Source of the DNA: Phallus indusiatus
Lineage: Eukaryota > Basidiomycota > Agaricomycetes > Phallales > Phallaceae
Assembly: GCA_027605045.1 (NCBI GenBank)
Contig: JAQFWX010000013.1
Span: 806,001 to 870,000 of the forward strand
Direction of reading: 5' to 3'
DNA length: 64,000 nt
The position numbers and the translations under genes were made by a program. Every line of letters begins with the position of its first letter. Position 1 is the stretch's first letter. Of this stretch, positions 49,190 through 60,300 are shown in pieces. The notes beneath the pieces are model-generated. The model was not told the origin of the DNA. It saw nothing but the letters and a program-made list of their open reading frames with translations, and did no database searches.

Positions 49190-49935
49190 TTTTGCCAGTC
49201 TCCGGTACTAGATCGATCTCAGATTTTCCTCTTTTCTCATCCAAGGTTCATTGTGATGTTGTGGATGTTCAATCGCTGTTAGTTTCTTTCAATAATCTCT
49301 AAAGGTTTCTTTTCAAATTCCCGTTTAGTGCCACCCTTGTCTTGACGTACGCTTCAAATGGCTCAACGACGATGGAAGTCAAATATGTCCGCCCCCTGCC
49401 TCCAGATGCATTGGTATGTTCTTTCGAAGCTGTCGTTGGAGGAAAACGTACCATCAAAGGAATTGTGAAGACAATGTTAAGCAAAAGCCGAATACGACGC
49501 CGCTGTCGCTCAAGGCAGAACTGCTGCTCTTCTTGGACAAACTGATGTCGAAAGTGCTTTGCTGCTTTTCTCAACACGTTCAAACGTGATGTAAAGCGGA
49601 CTCTTGATACAAGTTTTCAAGTATTACTGGAAAATCAAATACTCAGCTTAAACAATTTATTGATATAGTCTGTCGTCCTCCTTGTCAGCTGTCTTCCTTC
49701 GCTAACATTCTTTTAGCATATCATCTGTCTCTTTGAATAACCGGTGATAGCGAACTTGATTCTCTGCGTCTCGTGTTCCCTAGGCCTGTGTCATCACACA
49801 CCGTTACGGAGCTTTTCCCGATTTTCTTTGATCATCCGGTCGTCCCATCAAATCCGCTTTAGACTTCTCAGCCTCAATCCAAATGACATCCCACATTAAA
49901 TCTATTACATTCCCACCTCTCAACACATAAAATTC
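49190..49935 (+). pseudogene. 5' half of a VIT/VWA gene, broken and truncated
   Basis: Homologous to the first four exons of the gene at 29997-26670. SLAGILPVSG (no ATG at the equivalent position), SDFPLFSSKV, then after a good intron ATLVLTYASNGSTTMEVKY and CSFEAVVGGKRTIKG. Next a frameshift, then remnants of LDSLRLVFPR and SASIQMTSHIKSI, ending near 49935. The VWA domain is absent. Dead by missing start, frameshifts and truncation. Confidence 0.85.
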
Positions 49936-50025
49936 CCATGTCGACAAAACCTCTATCACAGTAACTCCTACTACGAGAACTAATCCTCAGTCTCAACCTA
50001 AACGGACACTCGCTCGCTACGGAGC
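49936..50025 (+). pseudogene. short N-terminal remnant resembling the gene at 63831
   Basis: MSTKPLSQ followed, after a one-base shift, by VTPTTRTNPQSQPKRTLARY. The gene at the window end begins MSAESSNSVIPATKDESQPN and NERRLAD in the same arrangement. Weak but colinear. Confidence 0.4.
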
Positions 50026-50145
50026 GCCCCTTGGCAGAGTCTTAAAATTATGGTATCTGAGGAATATTCTTGATATAACAGAGGGTTCCCAAGTATTAAA
50101 ATACGTTTCTGTCATACAAAGTTCGATTTCAGGTATTTTGGAATC
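50026..50145 (-). mobile_element. truncated second copy of the inverted-repeat element carrying an AIM9 exon piece
   Basis: CCTTGGCAGAGTCTT (arm sequence) is joined to an AIM9 exon-4 tail (GAGGAATATTC, ACGTTTCTGTCATAC) with the same order and orientation as at about 52150-52300. Both parts are shorter or diverged here. Confidence 0.55.
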
Positions 50146-51274
50146 ATACTAGTATTTTCGGACGCGGACATAATGTACGGCGTACTAGTAGGATTAAACC
50201 CTATGATGAAAAGGGCGGACTTAAGGCGCTCTGGAGTGTGTTGAGATAAGTCAAACAGACAGAGAACTTTGTCATTTTTATTCACAAAAGTCGAACGCGT
50301 ACTCATTCAATTTTTATATAAGATACACATTCTCGGTTTTGTTTCCCGACCACTCCGATATCTACTGCAAGTCTTAACGTACAGATAATAACAACAATAA
50401 AACTGGGATTGTTGGAACCGTATAAAAGGAAAACGAGGATGCCGAATTTGAACAGAGTACGAAAAACCACCCCAAAAAAGCTGATTAGTTCTAGTAGTGT
50501 TGTTAGGTTTCTCAATGTAATGTAGTTTGAATCGCCGTAATAATTATTTAGCTTGCGTGAAACCGTCTCAATCGTCGTCTGATTTATTAACGGCGTGTGA
50601 TATCGAAGGTTTTGTTTGTCGAAGCGTGAGTTATACGAGAACGCTTAAGGGAGGCGAAAAGAGTGATAAGATTATTCTAATCTTATCACGGATAGCGTCG
50701 AAGCGAATAGATTAAGATCTTGAGAGAGAGATGAGCCGAAGCAGTAAAGTCAGATTTCAGTTTATTTAGAGGTGTCCCATTCAAGTACAAAAATACCGCT
50801 CTTTTATAATAGAGGCAGTTCTACTATTCTAAAGGGGAAATGAGCAAGAAAAAGGAGAGAGAAAGGGGAAAGGAGCAAGGGGAAAGGGGCGACGGCCCTT
50901 AAGAGTCAACAGAACAACATTAAACAAGACCATACAAGAGTAAAGAAAATGAAAAAAGAAATTGATACTTTTAGTCCTTTTGTTCGTGTTTTTGTTGAAA
51001 GGTGTGATCGGTTCCTTGCATAGTCGGTTACCTAACAAGTGTCCAACTACCATGCTGGAGAGAACGATGAGGGATAAAAGCCACGCAAATCAAATGATTT
51101 AACTTACGATATTTACTATCATCACCCGTGTTGCGAACAGTTGATTCCAAAAGCTGGTGGTACTCTTCGTGCGTTCGTTATTCAGTATTAATAGCTTCTC
51201 TTGAGGGTTAAACCCCTAACACTCTTCTTTAGTCTCTTTATTTCTTTTGCATACGACATTCTCAGTTGCATTAT
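50146..51274. other. unassigned stretch between repeat fragments
   Basis: Contains a short palindrome, GATAAGATTA..TAATCTTATC (about 50667-50690), and a purine-rich tract (about 50835-50890). Open frames at 50303-50515 (minus, hydrophobic) and 50527-50715 (plus) resemble nothing known. Confidence 0.4.
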
Positions 51275-51715
51275 TTAAGACCTATCCATCATGGAAACGG
51301 ATGTATCTTTGAACGCGTCCCGGGTTTCGGCCAAAACTTTCATGACCCCCTTATACACTTTTTTGAAGTATCGTTCTCTAAGTCCTTTCCAAAAGCTTTT
51401 GATGTTTTGAGTAATGATTTTTTCGTTAGGTTCGAATTGTTTAAGCAAAAGTCCGCCAGTCGTTCCGTGCTTGTAGACCACGCTAGCGTTCCCGTCACTT
51501 AAGACTTTCGCCGCCGTGGACACGGATATCTTGTGTTCGGTATAAAACAGTCCCATGTCTGTGGTTTAAGCCTACTTTGATCGTTGTGTATACTTCGGAA
51601 CCGTGTTTTTTTCATTGCTCGTCTAACAACACCCAAAATGTTGGGAGCTGAAAAACTCTTAGTAGAACCGTGATTGACTTTAATTGAATGAACCTCACGA
51701 GGGTGGGGCATTGGA
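51275..51715 (-). other. second member of the 'MKVF' unknown repeat family
   Basis: Two overlapping minus-strand frames: NHGSTKSFSAPNIL (51711-51499), then AAKVLSDGNASVVYKHG and SFWKGLRERYFKKVY, GVMKVLAE (51556-51275). The same words appear in a different order at 21511-21783 (NHASTKPF, SSMKVF, GKVLENGTANIVF). Decayed, family unknown. Confidence 0.35.
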
Positions 51716-51789
51716 TTTGTGGTATGTGGTGGTTTGTGAACAAAGTTGAAAAACGGATTTTTGGTGGAAATGGATGTGAAAAACGATTT

Positions 51790-52187
51790 AAAAGGTCACA
51801 GGTGCTGCTACGGACCGTTACTGCCCATGACCGGGACCGGGACCATTGACCATGGCCAAAGCAAGAGTTTTGACAACAATTGTTCATCTTTGAGCTCACG
51901 CAGACTGATTTTTTTTTAAGTGTAAAATTTGTTTCAGTGCGTAGCTCTTCCACACAATATTCTAAAAGGGAAACATAAATTTGGCAGTGGACCAGTGGTA
52001 CTTGTAAGAGAATGTTGACATGTTCTTATTACACGTTTTACTGTGATTCTAAGGTTGGTTTAAATTCAATCATGGGATTCTGATGAAGCTCACCAACGCA
52101 GATGAGCGCATATACTCATACATCTGGTAGTGAAACAAACACGTACGGCAAGGCCCTTGGCAAAGACTTGAGTGGATTCCGAAATCA
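51790..52187. repeat. left arm of a long inverted repeat (about 400 bp)
   Basis: Reverse-complement match to about 52592-53000 with many mismatches. Shared words include TTTGACAACA, TTCATCTTTGAGCTCAC, TTTGTTTCAGTG, GCAGTGGACCAGT, GATGAGCGCATATAC and ACAAACACGTA. Together with the right arm it frames a fragment of an AIM9-like exon. Confidence 0.8.
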
Positions 52188-52591
52188 GAAATTTGATGGT
52201 ACGAACGTCATGAGGAATATCCTTGGTTTAATAGAGGCTTCCCACGTATTTAAAATACGTGTCTGTAATACGAAAGTTTGATTTCAGCTATTTCTCGTAT
52301 AATATGCGTGACTTCATCTGGTTCAACTTGGTCATCCCGCTGACAGGTGTCCCTGAGGAATCTGCCTTTTAGTTTTTTTTTCATAATAATAAACTCAGAT
52401 TTGACGGGAGTGCTTTCAGAGTGAGTACATCAAGTCAAGACGTTTGGGACCGGAAGTTCGAACAAGTCTTTCATGAATTGCATTGTTGTCACCTCGCTGG
52501 CTGTGCCAGTGGTGTAATGAGCGGGACCTGCATAAGGATAGGGAAGCTTTTCAATAAATTCTTGGTCGTTGTCTAATGTGATTTCAAGCAA
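52188..52591 (-). pseudogene. captured AIM9-like exon-4 fragment between inverted-repeat arms
   Basis: Minus-strand remnant with EITLDNDQEF, KLPYPYAGPAHYTT, TMQFMKDLFELPVP, HSESTPVKSEFIIM and DEVTHIIREIAEI, all from the exon between HF(S)KLRDG and the GPSVDRRFW segment of intact paralogues. Frameshifts and stops present. It fills the space between the two arms almost exactly. Confidence 0.8.
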
Positions 52592-53000
52592 TCTCGGAAT
52601 CCTCTAAGTCTCTGCCAAGGATCTCGCCTTACGTGTTTGTCTCACTACTAGATGAATGGGTATATGCGCTCATCTGCTTTAGTGAGCTCCATCAGGATAC
52701 TATGCACTAAGCTGCGCCAACTTTAAAATCGCAGTAAAATGTGTAATAAGACTATGTCAACATACCGTTACAAGTATGTACTACTGGTCCACTGCGAAAT
52801 TTATGTTTTTCTTTAAGAAGATTGCTTGGAAAAGAGTTACACACTGAAACAAATCAACCTAATAAAAGAACATTCAATCCGCTTCGTGTGAGCTCAAAGA
52901 TGAACAGTTGTTGTCAAAACTATGCTCTGGCTATGATCATGCGCAGTAGCGGTTCGCAATACTAAATAGCACCCAGTGTGACTAGTGACCCATTTGAATC
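52592..53000. repeat. right arm of the long inverted repeat
   Basis: Inverse of the arm at about 51790-52187, ending near CATGCGCAGTAGCGG. Homology fades beyond about 53010. Confidence 0.8.
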
Positions 53001-53785
53001 ACGAATGGTTCTTCGTCATACCTTCATGTCCGAAGTAAAACGCCATTTCGTGAGATCTCATTAAGTCCACTACGCATCTACTAAGATTTTTTTCAGCTCA
53101 AGGCACGAGAGACTTCTAGGAGGAACTGAGACGATATTATCAAAAAGTTTATACTGTAACTACCAGAGGCTTCTGGCAAGAGTTGAAACACGACAACGCT
53201 ATCAAAACGTCTATACTGCGTCGATGAAAGTTTTCGCTAAAAATCCGGGACGAGTTTTATATCACGATTAAAGCATTCGTTTTCATACAGGAAAGATTTC
53301 TAAAAAAAAGGAACTGCAAACATCACATGCAAGAGGAACAAGACGACCAAGGAAGAATGTCTCAAGATTTCACCCTCAAGACAAACTTTTTACTCTAAAC
53401 CTCAAGAGAACGGAGACTGTTACTAGCTTTTGGGCAAAATTGTTTGCTGACAATAATGTGAGTTTAAATATTTGATTTGCGTGGCTTTTACCCTCATCGT
53501 TCTCCCTGATATTTCGAACAGTACTAGAAGTACTACATCCGATCAGCTTTTTCGTGCGATTCTTGTCTTCTGGTAACATTTGACATCCGAGTTATGTTCC
53601 TTTTACACAACCGCGACAATAATTAATAACCGACCTCAGTTTTAGCTTTCTTTGTTGGTGTTATCAAGGCTTCCAGGAGTATTGGCCCAATGGCGAGGAG
53701 ACAAACTCAATATGTATTTTATATGTGAATTGAACGAGTGCTCTCCGGATTTTGTGAACCAAATGACAAATTTCTGTTTACGTTG
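53001..53785. other. repeat debris, including a third 'MKVF' fragment
   Basis: SMKVFAKNPGRVLY and RFHTGK are readable near 53220-53300 (plus strand), related to 21.6 kb. No intact gene. Confidence 0.4.
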
Positions 53786-54000
53786 TGACTTGTCCCAATA
53801 CATACGCATTTCAGCGTTGAACGTTGAACGTTGAACAACCACATGTTACCGGTATGACGGAAATAGTTATGGTCTGCCAGATGTCGAATGTTTAGTATTA
53901 TAATGAATTCTTCATACCAGAAGATATGGAAAATGACTTGAATGACCGTGGAATATGTGACAGATTCGCAGCGAGGCAAAACGCAGCAAAACGGAAAGCC
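53786..54000 (-). pseudogene. first two exons of an AIM9-like gene, dead
   Basis: Minus strand: MAFRFAAF (start near 54000), SFKSFSI and, after an intron-like gap, DHNYFRHTGNMWLFN. A short word encoding FNVQ is duplicated at the end of exon 2, and one base is inserted after FAAF. Upstream sequence matches the promoter of AIM9-like copy 2. The downstream exons are missing. Confidence 0.8.
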
Positions 54001-54604
54001 AGCGAGGCGGCTTGAGATAAAACGTACATATACCTCCTGCCTGCTCATACCAATATGACTTTGCTCTTATGTCCTGTCGTTCGAGACGATAGGATGTCTG
54101 GGATATACATATCCACATATATTACCATATGACTTCCGGCGGAACCTAGCTTTGAAACCCTAAACTCGTTACCCATTAATATGTCGGTCCTAGAACCGGT
54201 ATTTCTCAAGCCGACCAGAAGAGCGTCTCGAAGAAACAAATAACCTAACATAACCCCTCAACGAAACGTCAAACCCGGAGCGGAAAAAACCACATCGTTA
54301 GGATCAAAGTTACACTTGGCATCCAGTGGCATTCAAGTTGTCCATGCCGTCCGTACAGACCAAGTTAGGCTTGAACGTCGCAGCCATGAAAGTTAGTGCT
54401 TTCTTTACGCTACCCACGCTTTCGAGTAATCATTCTAATAAACATAAACTCCCAGAAGAAAATTTATTCCCCATCAGTTCTTGTTTGTTTGTGAACTCTA
54501 ATTCCGACAACCGACAAAGAAGATCCGGAGACCTTAAAAAATCAGTAAAGGTAAAATAAATTCTATTGTCCATTAAAGACATTGTGGCATATCACATCAA
54601 CGAG

Positions 54605-55904
54605 TTAAACTTTCTGAAAACCGAAAATACTTGCAGCCCAGGCTCTAGTCTCTTCGGCTGGTAAATCCGCTCTCCTGTTTGAAGCAATTGATTTAGCACA
54701 GTCCTTCTTCTGGGATGGTAAATGACTTACGCATCAGGATCTGTGCGAGTAGGAACTCCCATTCCTTTGTAGGTTTTCGGACGAGCCATAATCCTATCGC
54801 GCCAATCTTTGAGTTTCGGGTAATTATTGATATCCACTCCAGCAAACTTTGCTGAGCGAACCCTTCGTATGCCTTTCAATACCGGAACAATCACAACGTT
54901 CTCTAAAAAAAAGTACGCACCATGGCCTTTGGTTTACAAGCATCAAGAAGTCTGATTTGGAAAAAGCAAATTGAAACTTACAAAGCTTTGATATCAGCCA
55001 AACTATAATGAGTACCAACCAACCATTCACGGTCTTTCAAGCGCTCTTCAAGTACAGAGTAGAGACGCTTCGTTTCATCCTATTAGATTACTGTCAGTTC
55101 CGCGCATAGAGATTTTCAAAGATGAATTTAGTTGGTACTTGATAACGTTTGATAGCGTATGGAATCTCTTCTGGAGCTAGACGCGTGAAATGATGGCTGC
55201 GAATAGATTATGAATGTTTGCGTTCCTATAACACGCATACCACAAATATAAGACGTACGCTTGACCCTGCCTAGAGAAAGATCTATCAATCCAACAATTT
55301 TTACACAGTATAGTTCATACTTACATTGGAGAGAGTCCGCCATGGGTGAAAAGAAGCCATTGAAGTTGTTCGCTGTACAACTGGGGCTCTTTAACCGGGT
55401 CATAAGAGATTTTACGTTCGGTATCGAAGTTCTCGGCGATATCTTAAATAGATCGGACGTTATCAGCCCGAAGATGGAGGAGAAATGATACCGAAACTGA
55501 TACCAACACAGAAGAATGGCTGTAGATTCCCATACGATAAAGTCGTCCCTAGCGTGATCAATGATAGCAGGAAGACGACCTGTGTACGAATAACTTGAGG
55601 ATAAAGATTTTACGAGTATTACGCTGACGCACCGTTTGGATTAATTTTCAAGTACCATTCACTTTTTTGTTCTCTATCCGGCAAGGACATTGCCTTGAGG
55701 TTATCTAAAGGCAGTATACGTAAGTGACAAGTCTTGCAGCGCGGTCTCGAGAGCACATCCACATACAGCTGACGTCGAGTTCTTCAAGAGCCACGGGGAC
55801 AGGTAGTACTATCCTCGCATGTCAATAACAGACTCATGAAGATAGACCAACTGTGAAAACTAACCGGCAGGAGAGGCAGCGGCATACAAAGTTAATCGAG
55901 ACAT
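54605..55904 (-). CDS. URE2-like glutathione S-transferase, 239 residues, 11 exons, apparently intact
   Basis: Cytosolic GST that conjugates glutathione. Exons (minus): 55904-55865, 55808-55767, 55704-55633, 55579-55508, 55442-55325, 55270-55259, 55196-55139, 55079-54982, 54926-54921, 54862-54731, 54674-54605. Thioredoxin-like half: MSRLTLYAAASP, PVPVALEELDVSY, KSEWYLKINPNGRLPAI, FIVWESTAILLYI. C-terminal helical half: YSEQLQWLLFTHGGLSP, MQGQAHHF, DREWLVGTHYSLADIKAL, PWVRSAKFAGVDINNYPK, ETRAWAASIFGFQKV. MQGQA is read through a 12-base exon and the Pro-Trp of PWV through a 6-base exon; both restore perfect family sequence. Two dead copies lie at 17.9 and 22.3 kb. Confidence 0.85.
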
Positions 55905-56234
55905 GGCGGCAAGTTCGCTTGAGCTGGGAAATCCGTCGAGTCAAGATGAGGGCTTTAAATACAGTTAGAGGCTAGAGCTACCGCGATGGGAAACCACGAC
56001 TTCTCCTGACTTCTCCTTCGGGATTGCTTACAAACTTTGTAATCCTATGACCCTGATCGGAGCTTGCGATCGGCCTCGGTCAGTTCTCGGGACCAACTGA
56101 AGCCAACAATTCGTCCAAATGCTATCTGTACTTCGTCTGTTCCACTTTCTGTACTTTTCCTGTTCTGTATCTTACCGGGAAGGGCAGATGTAGGAGCCTA
56201 CGGAAGTTGGAGCAGCAGTCAAAAATGTCTGTGA

Positions 56235-56385
56235 ATTTGAATGTAAAGTCACTAAATCAAAGGTCAGAGCATCATTCAATCATGATGAAATCGTCCCGCT
56301 TCGTCAATGTGTCATTCCGACTCATTCTTGGCAAATTTCCACCAAGTCTACGTGGTCTGTCGGAGTTTGAAATGAAAAATGGGGA
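56235..56385 (+). pseudogene. left piece of the decayed unknown repeat, split by an insertion
   Basis: Matches the 5' part of the copy at 17690-16850 (shared AAGTCACTAAATCA, AGAGCATCA, ATGATGAAATCGT/ATGATGAGATCGT, TGTCGGAG, GAAATGAAAA). Homology stops at about 56385 and resumes near 61300. Confidence 0.7.
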
Positions 56386-56411
56386 GAGTCACGGTCTCTA
56401 GAGTAACCCCC

Positions 56412-56462
56412 GTGACCAGTCTGGTCAGCACACCAGACTGGTCGAGATGGTCTGGTGCACCC
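56412..56462. repeat. cluster of inverted CCAGACTGG-type motifs
   Basis: GACCAGTCTGGT and its exact reverse complement ACCAGACTGGTC lie six bases apart, followed by a third related word, GGTCTGGTGCAC. They are near the presumed left end of the transposase-encoding element, so a transposase-binding role is plausible but unproven. Confidence 0.6.
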
Positions 56463-57318
56463 ACATGAAACCATTGTGACGGTGTGATCGACGCGTCACC
56501 TCGCCACCTCTTCCCCCAGCCGTGTTCGGCGAGTACGCCGTTGACAACGTCCCAACGCCCTCATTGAACGCGTACGGCCGTTTATCTGCCTATTCAGTTC
56601 TTCAAGCGAGGGAAAATGCAGCTCTGTCGAGTTTCTGATCCCGGAGGAAACCCAGGAGCCTGGCCAACTTTTCGTATCACACCCTTCCCCGTTAGTTTGG
56701 ATCTTATCCTTTTCCACTCTTTTCTCAATAATATCTTGCAGCTCTACAGTCACTTATGTTTTATCCTGTCGCAATCACATGTTCCCTTAGTTGATCTACT
56801 GTGTGAGTTAATTGTGTTTGAAGTAATTGCTGAATGGATCGGGCTGCAAAAGTGCTGACATTAACATTTAGACTTTGTTCCTTGTCGCGTACACGTTCAA
56901 GAGTTTTGTGACACAAGCAGTATGGCCGGCTATCGTAGATTTTACTATTTTTTTTACTACAGAAAATTCAGTTATATCTTTGCCGTCAAACATTCTCCAT
57001 ACCCCAGCGGCACTGTCCCTAAGGTCCGAAATTTTTCTTATTTGTATTGTCCGTTTACTGATTCTCGCTATAGAAAATGAATTCAGTTATGAAACTTGTA
57101 GTTTTTTGTTCATAATAAATTTTTTTGTTGCACCTGAACTTTGAACTCCGTCCCGGCCATACAGAAAAAAAATGTCTCAGTTGCACGTCTTACCCACTCT
57201 CTGTGGTTATAGCCTTTATCCGTCTTGAAAGCTCAACCTCTAACTCCATCCCACACAAAGCTTTTTCCTTACAAACATCCCCATATTCTTCTTGGACAAA
57301 TGTATGTTGTTTTTTTAT

Positions 57319-60300
57319 CATTCTAGGCCTGAGCTTTACATCGTTTTCCAGATGTTACTTTCCGGAATCTTTGAACCAATTTCTGTGAAAGCAAACCTTG
57401 AAATGTGCTTGAAAGGACGCGCACAGAAAAAGAATGACCATAAAAATTCCAACCAGTGGCTCGTGAAATGGAGCAACTGGTCTGATCAGGCAATTGCAGC
57501 AAGAGTCTCGAAATGGAAGGACGCAGGATGTGTTGCGAGTGAAGAGCAACTCAAGTTCACTGCGTATGTTCTTTGTTATGTGGAAATCTTACATAGGGCG
57601 ATTATTGGCCACAATGCTCAGCCAAACGTGAGTTTTTGTACATTCTTAAATGTTCCAAAATCTGAAAACAACCCACTTCAGCCATTGCCAATAGCGTTCC
57701 CTTGGTTTGGCCCAATTTTCAATCCTGCAAGTATTGAATATCGCGAGGCACTCTTGCGAACAACTGTTATGTTTACCGATCCATTTCAAGCTGCCGCTCA
57801 ACAAGCGTATCTGCACAAAATGTCACCTCTCAGTTCACCGGAGCAGTTTTTGGTCGAGCCGGTCCTTGTTGTAGACCCAGTTTTTTTCAGTCATCTGGGG
57901 TTAGACAAATGTCCAGAATCTAATTGCGCAGCAAAAATCAAGAAACGTGGTTTCACACCAACTGGCCCACGCACGATTTATGGCACTGAGTTCAATATCA
58001 AAACAATTGGGCTCGAATATGAATGTCCAGTACACGGCATATTTTCAACCATGAGCTCGGAACATTTTTGGAAAGATATACCTCCATGGCAATGTGGTTT
58101 GTGTTTATTACTTTTTTTAATTTAATTTTAGTTTTAATTTGCCATAGATGATGTTCCTTATTTTCAAGATCGCAGTGGTTGCACGCGGGAACTGTTTGAC
58201 CTTGTGGTTGAACTTCGGCCCCGGCTCTCCATAGGGGAGATAACGGAAACTATTCGACGTGAGTTCACCCATTTAATTTTTTCTTTTACTTACTCATCAA
58301 TTATTTAGAACGTCATATTCATCACATCTTACGGCTAGAAAAGAAATGGCTTGCAACTGCATTGTATGAGAAAGCAAAATTTCCGGACATTGAAACGAAG
58401 ACATTTCCTACAACCATTCTCATCTTGAGCACAGGAGAACTGAAGAAATTAAACCCAGCACCATCAGACACATTTTTTCGTGATCTGTATGAGTATTTTA
58501 TGGACAAGCAACGCCGGGATGAAAGCAGTCGGTACACGCGAACACTTACAGGTATGTAAGTGTATGTTTAATTTTCACCTGTGTTAAAAAGCAGTTAGGA
58601 CTTGCTATCGGAATGGACGAGACCATAAAAATAGCAAAGAAAGCAAATATTTATATTCCGACACCCAATTCCCGGGGAAGTAAAATGAGGGTGGTGAATA
58701 TTTTCGATGGTGGTTTGTTGACTGGTGTAAATGAAGACAAGGAGCTTGTTATATGCGTAAGATTTTCCTTAATTTTCTGAGCACCAGTAACTGATTTAAA
58801 TTAGGAGTTACTTGGAACTGCAGCTACAATGGAGCTGACACCACCACTGCGCGAGTTTGCCGAGCGATGTGATGCTCTTGGAGTGGCTTTCAAATTTCGA
58901 GGAGAGGTTTGCGTTGACCGCTGCTGCAGTTACCGATCCTCGTTAATAGCTGCGGTTCCTGGTATTACTGTTAGTCAGGATCTTGCGCACCTCAAGAATC
59001 GAATAATGGATGAGATTCCGAAAAAGTGTCTACATCGGAATGCTCTGAGTAAAGATATATCTGATGCACTCATACTCACACATAGTACTGAGAAAGGCGT
59101 TCCGTCAACCTATCGATCTCCTGAAGAACAAGCTCGTCGTCTCCAACAGGTCTGGAAAAAATATGCCTCAGTCTCAGATGTGCAGAGTAAAGGCCTAGAA
59201 TCAGCTTTTACGCAACAAATCAAACATCTGTCGAATGGATGTCTCCAGCGCCGTGACCCTACTCGTATGTCAACCACTTCGTATAATGAGAATGTCCATA
59301 AGCAAATCAACAAGCTTGCTATTGGACATGCATCTAGTCTAACAACAGTGGAGGGCCTTTTAATGGACTTTATGCTACGCTACAACCTCAAGATCAAGCT
59401 CAATAACATGTCACAGCCGTCTCACTCACCTTCGCGCCTTTTCCGTCAGCAAACAGATGGATCACATCATTTATTTCTTCTAGACCATATCCTTCAACGT
59501 CGAGAAAGCTTGACTGGTATTACACAGCCTCGGTTGATGAATATTTTTCCAGAACACAAGTTTGGTCTTGTCTCTAGAGGTTCCGGATCTAGGTATGTGT
59601 CATTTAATTTATTAGATTGTGAGATGGGGAGCTTAGTCTGTAACAAGTAAACGATATGCTAAACTGGATAGTATTCTCAAGAATGAAGAAAATGACAGTC
59701 TACATTTAGACAACATTGGCACAGTCAACGAAGACTTAGATATAACTGATGAAGACATTATTTTTACAAACATATATGATGCGGATGAAAGCTCAAGCAG
59801 TGTCAAAAAGGTATAGAAAAATTTTTATCAATTTTTTTTTGCGAATTAAGTAGCCTTAGCCATTCACACCTGTTATGCATGCACAAGCGGAAACAACTAC
59901 AAGTACATCAACAACCTCGCCTACCTCACTCAAGCGTACTGGTAATTTTAATTTGGAACAGTACGTGTTTGTGTACTGAGTACTCATTATTTAATTCACT
60001 GACACATTTTAAGTTCTCAAAATAAAACGCGGGTCCTGGATAATGGCAGCAAACAGATTATCAAAATAACTCTTCCCCCATCACTATCTAACAATTCCAA
60101 CCCTCCGCAGATTTCCTCCAGTGAAGAACACCCTATGCTTGATGACTCAACTGTTCCGGAAACTCCAGGGACTTTGAAAGGTTATTTTTGCGAATAAATT
60201 TAATAGTAATATAATTTCTAATCTATTTTACTACAGCATACACAGTGGCAGGCTCATCTACAACAATCTCATCTGTTTCCTCTCAATCTCGAACGATGCA

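Noticed and set aside
58551..58612. Apparent frameshift in the transposase after the LTG segment
   Set aside because: Using the acceptor TTAG ending just before GACTTGC gives the in-phase GLAIGMDE motif.
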